Of a stretch of 31,127 nucleotides of DNA, positions 26,607-31,127 are shown in pieces. A program made the position numbers and the translations under genes. The notes under the pieces were generated by a model. It searched no databases. It was given only the letters and a program-made list of their open reading frames with translations, and had not been told where the DNA came from. Position 1 is the stretch's first letter. Each line of letters begins with the position of its first letter. The stretch comes from Paulinella micropora (taxonomy: Eukaryota; Cercozoa; Imbricatea; Euglyphida; Paulinellidae), in the NCBI GenBank assembly GCA_019918135.1, contig WBZZ01006827.1:195001-226127 (forward strand), given 5' to 3'.

Positions 26607-28348
26607 ATGGAGAGTTCGCCCAGCCCTGCGGGCCAACCACCCGGCGAGAACACTGCCCCCGCGCCGACGGCGGCCGCGGACGGCGACTCGTTGCCGGCGG
26701 AGCTGCAGAAAGAGATCTTGTCTTTTCTGCCGGCCTGTACCCTTTTCACTTTGCTGCGTGTACGTGTCGGGGGCCTCTGGGGCCTGCGGGAGCAGCCCGC
26801 GCTGTGGCCGCGACCGTTGGTGCTAGGCCACGCGCCCTCCCTGGGCACACAGCGGCTACTGCAAGGCCTGGGGGTCCGTGTCAGGCGCCTGTTCATCGGC
26901 AGCGTGGCCGAGTGGGAACGAGCGGGCGGTCTGCTGCCCTCTCTGGATGTGCGAGAGCTGGCGTTGCTGAGCGCACTGCACGCGAGCGGCCTCCCGGCGG
27001 CGGGCCCCCCGGCGGCGGGCCCCCGTGGACCCCTCTGCTACCTGCGCGAGCTGCCGCCGGGCGGCCTGGGCGGGGCGCGCCTGCGCAGGCTGTACGTGGG
27101 CCGGGCCCCCCAGCTGCGTTCGCTGCACGGGCTGCACGTGCTGGCGCCCCGCCTGGCCGAGCTGCAGCTGGAGCACTGCCCCTCCTTGCAAGATATCAGC
27201 GCCCTGGCCCTGCTGCCCGAGCTCCGCTGTGTCAGGCTCTCGCACATCAGACCGGCGTTCAGCCTAGGGTCGCTGCAGCGCTCGGCCGCCCGGCTCAGGA
27301 CGCTCAGCCTCCGCCACTGCCCCCTGCTGTCCCAGGCGGAGGCTCTGGCGCGCTGGCCCGACCTGGAGGAGCTCGAGCTGGCCTCCTGCTCTAGCCTGCG
27401 GGGCCTGGGCTTCCTAGCCGGCCACTCCCGGCTCCGCCGGCTGGTGCTGCGCGGCCTGTGGACCCCCGACCTCCACCTGCTGCTCCCCGCCCTGCCGCAG
27501 CTGGAGTACTTGCACGTAGAGAACTGTCCCGCCGTAGTCACGCTGTCCGCAGGTGAGCCCGGCCTGCCCCGGCTGCGCGTGCTGCGGTCTTGGACTGTCC
27601 CTCCCTGCAGAGCCTGCGGCTGCCACACTCTGCGCCCGGCCTGGAGGTGCTGCACGTGCGCCTGGCGCCGCAGGCCGCAGACCCCCTGGGCCCCACGCCC
27701 TGGCCGCGCCTGCCGCAGCTGCGCAATGTGGGCCTAGGCGACCTCGAACCGCCGGGCCACAGCCTGGACTTCTTGGCCGGCGCGCCACACCTGCACACGC
27801 TGCGGCTCCGCTACCCGGCCGCCTGCTGTGCGTCCCGCGACTGCCCTCTCACCCACGCCCCCGACCTGCGGCCGCTGGCGGCCTGCCGCGGGCTGCGCGT
27901 GCTGTCGCTGCTGCCGGCGCTGGGCTCGATCGAGCCCTCCGGGCTCGGGCTGCTGCCCGAGCTACGGGAGCTCGAGCTGCGGGGGCTGGTTTACGCGCCC
28001 CTGCCCGCGCTCCTGTGCCTGCCGAACCTGCTCGCACTGCGCCTGCAAACCACCCAGGTCACCCTGTCGCTGGCCGCGCTAGCACCGCTGGCCTCGCTGG
28101 CCTCGCTGGACCTGTCCGGCTCCGGGGGGCTGGCCGTCCTCAAGGGCTTGACTAGCCTGCGCCACCTGCGCCAGGTACGCGTGAGCGGCTGCTTCTCGTT
28201 GTGCTTCATCGAGCACCTAGACTTGCTGCGGGCCAGGGGCGTGGACTTGGTGGGCCTCCCCGACACGTACCCCTTCCGGCATACACCGGCGGCGGCGCCC
28301 CGCCCGGGCACGAGGGCCAAGCGGCGGCTCGCGGGGCCCGACCCCTAG
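26607..28348 (+). CDS. F-box/leucine-rich-repeat protein, frameshifted (~580 aa)
   Basis: Residues ~29-67 are an F-box: LPAELQKEILSFLPACTLFT, then LLRVRVGGLW and ALW, matching the LP..L..IL.FLP...L.....V...W...LW consensus. It should bind SKP1 and dock the protein on an SCF ubiquitin ligase. LRRs follow (LRRLYVGRAPQL, LAELQLEHCPSL, LRTLSLRHCPLL, LEELELASCSSL, LEYLHVENCPAV), the Cys-containing type used for substrate binding. At about 27588 the frame changes by -1, and LRRs resume at once with LDCPSLQSLRLP and continue to the stop at 28348. ATG 26607 is the first Met before the F-box. An ATTAAA at 28407 marks a likely 3' end. Redirecting host protein degradation is inferred from the family. 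Confidence 0.85.
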
Positions 28349-28406
28349 GCAGAACGGCCCCGGCCCCTCAGTCTCGTCTCCGCTAACTCTGGTAACTTTC
28401 GCTTGG

Positions 28407-28412
28407 ATTAAA
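28407..28412 (+). terminator. ATTAAA poly(A)-like signal of the F-box gene
   Basis: The hexamer lies 59 bp after the stop at 28348, in the 90-bp gap between two convergent genes. Confidence 0.45.
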
Positions 28413-28438
28413 GGCGGCGGCTTTTTACTAACCAGGAA

Positions 28439-29599
28439 CTAGGTCCGGGCCCTCACTCTCTCGGCTCCCCCCCCGTTCCGGGGAGGGGGGGGCCGGTCGC
28501 TAACCGGCCTCCCCTGCCGGGGAGTGGCCTCCAGCCGTAACACCAACTCCCGGGCTACTTCGTCACGCCTACCGTCATCCGGCCGCCGCGCCCGCGCCTG
28601 GTGGGGCGGCCGGCCCGCGCCGAGCTCCCGGCGTGCGTAGGCTAGGGCTAGCGCCACAATGTCCACGTGCTGGAACAAGCGCCTCTCCAGTGCGAGGTCC
28701 GGCGGCCCGGCCTCTGCCGGCCGGGGGCGTGGCCGCGCCCCGGGCAGGCGCAGCCCCCAGAGCCAGAAGCTGGCGGCCCCCGTCGGACGCACGCCCAGTT
28801 CCGCCGCGCCGGGCGCCACCACGTCGCGCCCCGCCATGACGGGCCCGAAGAAGGCCACCTGCCCCTCGACCAGGCAGAGCAGCTTGGTGTAACCGGCCGC
28901 GCGGCGCTGCTGCTCCACCACCTTGAACGGAAAGTAGATGCGCCCCCCCACGCGCAGGGCAGAGAACGCCAGCGTACGCTGGGGGTACGGCCTGTCCTGC
29001 TCCCAGGGTACGAAGCGGGTTGCGCCCGCCGCCGGGGGCGCGCGCACCGGCCCAGCCCAAGCCCCGGACCCGAACAGCAAGTGCACGGCGCAGGTCTGCA
29101 CTCCGCGGAGCCGCTGCCTCAGCCCAGCCAGTCCTTCCGCCGGCCGCGGGATGTCGCGGTACAGCACCCGCGCCCGCCCCGCGCCTGCTGGCTCCCACCC
29201 CCGTGAGAGCCAGAAGGTGTAGTCGTGCTGCGGCTCACGGCGTAGCACCAGGTAGTCGGCGGGGGTCGTGCGGGCCAGGTACGCCAGCAACCCCGCCACA
29301 AAAGCGCTGCCGATGCCCTGGCGTCGTCGCCCGACGTCTACTTCACAGAGGTCCAGGCGCCAGCCGTCGGCTACCGACAGCAGCGCGTACGCCAGCAGCT
29401 GCGCGAGTGCACCTTCTTCGTACACCAGCAACAGCCTCCCGGGCTCTGCTAGTGCGCCTGCCAGGAGGTTCCAGTTGTGCCTGAACCCGGTGTCTTCGTG
29501 GGTGCCCGACGACCGTTCCACCAGCTCGCGCAGGACGGGCAGGTCGGTGGCCTGCGCCGCACGCACCGAGGCCTCTCCGCTCCACCTCTCACTACTCAT
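28439..29599 (-). CDS. GNAT-family N-acetyltransferase-like protein with C-terminal extension (386 aa)
   Basis: Residues ~10-150 have the GNAT layout. VRAAQATDLPVLRELV forms strand 1 and helix 1; LDLCEVDVGRRRQGIGSAFV (82-101) contains the acetyl-CoA pyrophosphate-binding R/Q-x-x-G-x-G/A loop (R93-QGIG-S98); and YTFWLSRGWEPAG matches the late F/Y-x-x-x-G-F/W motif. GNATs transfer acetyl groups to amines of small molecules or proteins; the acceptor is unknown. The ~230 residues that follow (KVVEQQRRAAGYTKLLCLVE, GPVMAGRDVV, ASFWLWGLRLPG) may be a second, degenerate GNAT-like or other domain. The tail is Arg/Pro-rich. The gene is intact in one frame from ATG 29599 and converges on the F-box gene. 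Confidence 0.8.
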   Translation of the reverse strand: MSSERWSGEASVRAAQATDLPVLRELVERSSGTHEDTGFRHNWNLLAGALAEPGRLLLVYEEGALAQLLAYALLSVADGWRLDLCEVDVGRRRQGIGSAFVAGLLAYLARTTPADYLVLRREPQHDYTFWLSRGWEPAGAGRARVLYRDIPRPAEGLAGLRQRLRGVQTCAVHLLFGSGAWAGPVRAPPAAGATRFVPWEQDRPYPQRTLAFSALRVGGRIYFPFKVVEQQRRAAGYTKLLCLVEGQVAFFGPVMAGRDVVAPGAAELGVRPTGAASFWLWGLRLPGARPRPRPAEAGPPDLALERRLFQHVDIVALALAYARRELGAGRPPHQARARRPDDGRRDEVARELVLRLEATPRQGRPVSDRPPPPRNGGGAERVRART

Positions 29600-30820
29600 T
29601 CACTTTGTAGGGCGTGCCGTCCCTGGTGCCAGAGGTACGCCCCCCCCCCCCAGCAGACCCCTCCGGCACTCCACGCCCCGGGCAAGGCTGCACGCGGCAC
29701 GCCAGGCGCGGGGGGGGGCACCCCCTCCGGCAGGGGCGCGGGGGGGGGGGGGCCGGTCTGCCCCCCCCCCCCCCCCCGGTGGCCGTCCAAGGCACGGAAC
29801 GCTGTGCCCCCCCCCCCCCCCCTCCGATTGGGCCGGAAGGGGGTAGGGGGGGGGCATCCACCCCTTGGCGAGGAGCGCACCCCCCCCCCCCCCCCCGGAG
29901 GAGCGCACTCCCCCCCTTTGGGAAGAGCGCACCCCCCCCCCCCCCCCGGGAAGAGCGCACCCCCCCCCCCCCCTCTGGGAAGAGCCCCCCCCCCCTCTCA
30001 GAGAGGCGCAGGGAGCGAGCAGCCTCTCTGGGGGGGGGGGGTCCACTCTAGATCCTGGTCGCGGGGGGGGGGGCGCTAGAGAAGAATCGGGAGGGGGATA
30101 ACCCCCCCCCCCCCCTCTCTTGAGACTCTTGAGACAAGCTCGAGGGATAGGCCCCCCCCCTCTCTCTTGAGGCTCTTGAGACAAGTTGGAGGAATAGCCC
30201 CCCTCCCTCTCTTGAGGCTCTTGACACAGGCTCGAGGGACAGCCCCCCCCGCAGGAGAAAAAGGAGGTCACGGGGAGCCCAGGCTCCCCCCCCGCAAGAG
30301 AAAAAAGGAAGGCACGGGGAGCCGGGCTCCCCCCCCCCCCGCAAGGGAAAGAAAGGAAGGCACGGGGAGCCAGCCCCCCCCCCCCCCCCCGCAAGGGAAA
30401 AAAGGAAGGCACGGGGGGGCCGGCCCCCCCACAAGGGGAAAAAAAGGAAGGCACGGGAGGCCAGGGTCCCCCCCCCCCAAACGCAGGGGGTCACAGGGAG
30501 CGAGGGGGGGGGGGGGTCCTGCGCCCGAGCTCTCTCCCCCCTTCCTACGTCGACGACTTCCGGGAGGCTGGGAGCGGGGGAGCGTGAGCTTGGAATAATT
30601 CCCCAGGTTGGGCGAGGAAGGGGGGAGAGCATACGGGGGCAGAGAGAGCGCGAGGGGGGGGGGACCCCCCTGCTCCCTCTTCCCCCCCGGCGGGAGACCC
30701 CACCACCCTCCCGTTTTCCACTCCCCCCCCCCCCCCCCCGCTTCCCACCCGAGCGCCGTGCCCCGACCCCGCCACCCCATTCTGCCCCGTCCGTGGTGAA
30801 GCAGTGGGGCGGCTGTGCAC
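29600..30820. repeat. Block of short tandem repeats separated by C/G homopolymers
   Basis: Several repeat families follow one another. At about 29870-30000 there are roughly five copies of GGGAAGAGCGCAC plus a C run. At 30112-30250 there are three ~58-bp copies with CTCTTGAGGCTCTTGAGACA. At 30251-30485 there are five ~45-50-bp copies with AAAAAAGGAAGGCACGGGGA and a C run. Isolated C or G tracts lie at 29641-29651, 29742-29752, 29761-29777, 29806-29822, 30507-30516 and 30723-30739. Long frames through this DNA on both strands (Pro- or Gly-rich) are artefacts. No gene is seen. Confidence 0.8.
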
Positions 30821-31127
30821 ATGCGTTGGTGGCTGTCGGCGTGCTGCTGTTGGGCGCTGGCCTGGGGCGCCGCCGGGCTGTTGTCACGGCAGGCGCAGTG
30901 AGTCAAGGCCGTGCGGGCCAAGGAGCGTGAACTGGCGAGCGCAACCGGGCCGTTGCTGCACCAGATCGTGGAGACGGGCCAGTGTGCCGACCGAGCACGC
31001 GGACGGCTGTCCAGCCAGTGGCAATGGAGCTTGTCCTGGTCCAGACTACTGCCCAATGCTACGCACGCCATGTGGTCGGAGAGCGAAGTCAGCTGCCTCG
31101 TGTTCCTGTACTACCCGGAGTCTGGAA
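30821..31127 (+). CDS. Start of a secreted/membrane protein with an in-frame TGA, cut by the window edge
   Basis: ATG 30821 opens with MRWWLSACCCWALAWGAAGL, a convincing signal peptide or N-terminal anchor. A TGA at 30899-30901 follows codon 26, after which the same frame stays open for 75 codons to the end of the window, with protein-like text (VRAKERELASATGPLLHQIV, then SEVSCLVFLYYPESG) and an NAT sequon. The TGA may be a sequencing error, a read-through site or a true inactivating mutation; a different upstream start for the downstream part is also possible. The family cannot be assigned from this fragment. Confidence 0.45.

Noticed and set aside
26186..26896. Long frames on both strands upstream of the F-box gene
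   Set aside because: They translate the ~60-bp GC repeats and G runs; the supported protein begins at the ATG just before the F-box.
29600..31071. Gly- or Pro-rich frames of 190-284 codons that look like collagen or cell-wall proteins
   Set aside because: They are translations of C/G homopolymers and short tandem repeats, with similar frames open in all directions.

Overview
The window looks like a piece of a large, GC-rich DNA virus genome (nucleocytoplasmic large DNA virus style) or an endogenised copy of one. The evidence is gene style. There are about 15 compact, apparently intronless genes on both strands with short gaps, and no ribosomal, tRNA or metabolic operon genes. The families are ones that recur in giant viruses: MYND, RING, F-box/LRR, AN1-like and other zinc modules, a phytanoyl-CoA-hydroxylase-like oxygenase, a GNAT acetyltransferase, a PC-esterase-like secreted protein, and a secreted fibre-like protein with a discoidin domain and NPHQVTAAQLG-type repeats. 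No capsid, polymerase or packaging ATPase lies in the window, so placement at family level is not possible, and a protist or algal chromosome carrying viral genes cannot be excluded. Eukaryote-type poly(A) hexamers (mostly ATTAAA) follow many stop codons.

Layout. 1-3800 is gene-poor, with GATA, CT and CA microsatellites and then AT-rich inverted-repeat elements, one nested in another. 3819-4175 encodes a small secreted protein. 4176-5279 is G/C-homopolymer-rich spacer. 5280-10471 holds a MYND protein, a convergent secreted SGNH/PC-esterase-like gene and a divergent 758-residue multi-zinc-module protein. 10560-11840 is an array of ~280-bp AT-rich units, each an imperfect palindrome. 11904-16598 holds an AN1-like protein, an EGF-like gene remnant, a GExH-motif protein, the secreted discoidin/fibre protein and a Cys-rich protein. 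16700-17084 is a ~36-bp minisatellite. 17707-21288 is a giant LRR protein. 21523-23618 is a RING protein. 23902-25153 is the oxygenase. 25390-26071 is an unrecognised gene. 26607-28348 is an F-box/LRR protein and 28439-29599 a GNAT protein. 29600-30820 is a block of tandem repeats punctuated by long C/G homopolymers. The window closes inside a gene that starts with a signal peptide and has an in-frame TGA.

At least seven genes are split by one or more single-base frame changes, while the protein signal continues cleanly in the next frame, almost without in-frame nonsense codons. Both directions occur (mostly -1, some +1) and there is no shared slippery site. Indel errors in a long-read assembly are the simplest explanation. 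Homopolymer phase variation, programmed frameshifting or early decay of an integrated copy are alternatives, above all for the G-tract in the PC-esterase-like gene.

Functionally the set suggests two themes. One is manipulation of host ubiquitin and transcription through RING, F-box, MYND and AN1-like proteins. The other is surface or secreted glycoproteins (PC-esterase-like, discoidin/fibre, EGF-like and small signal-peptide proteins). Both themes are inference from domain content.
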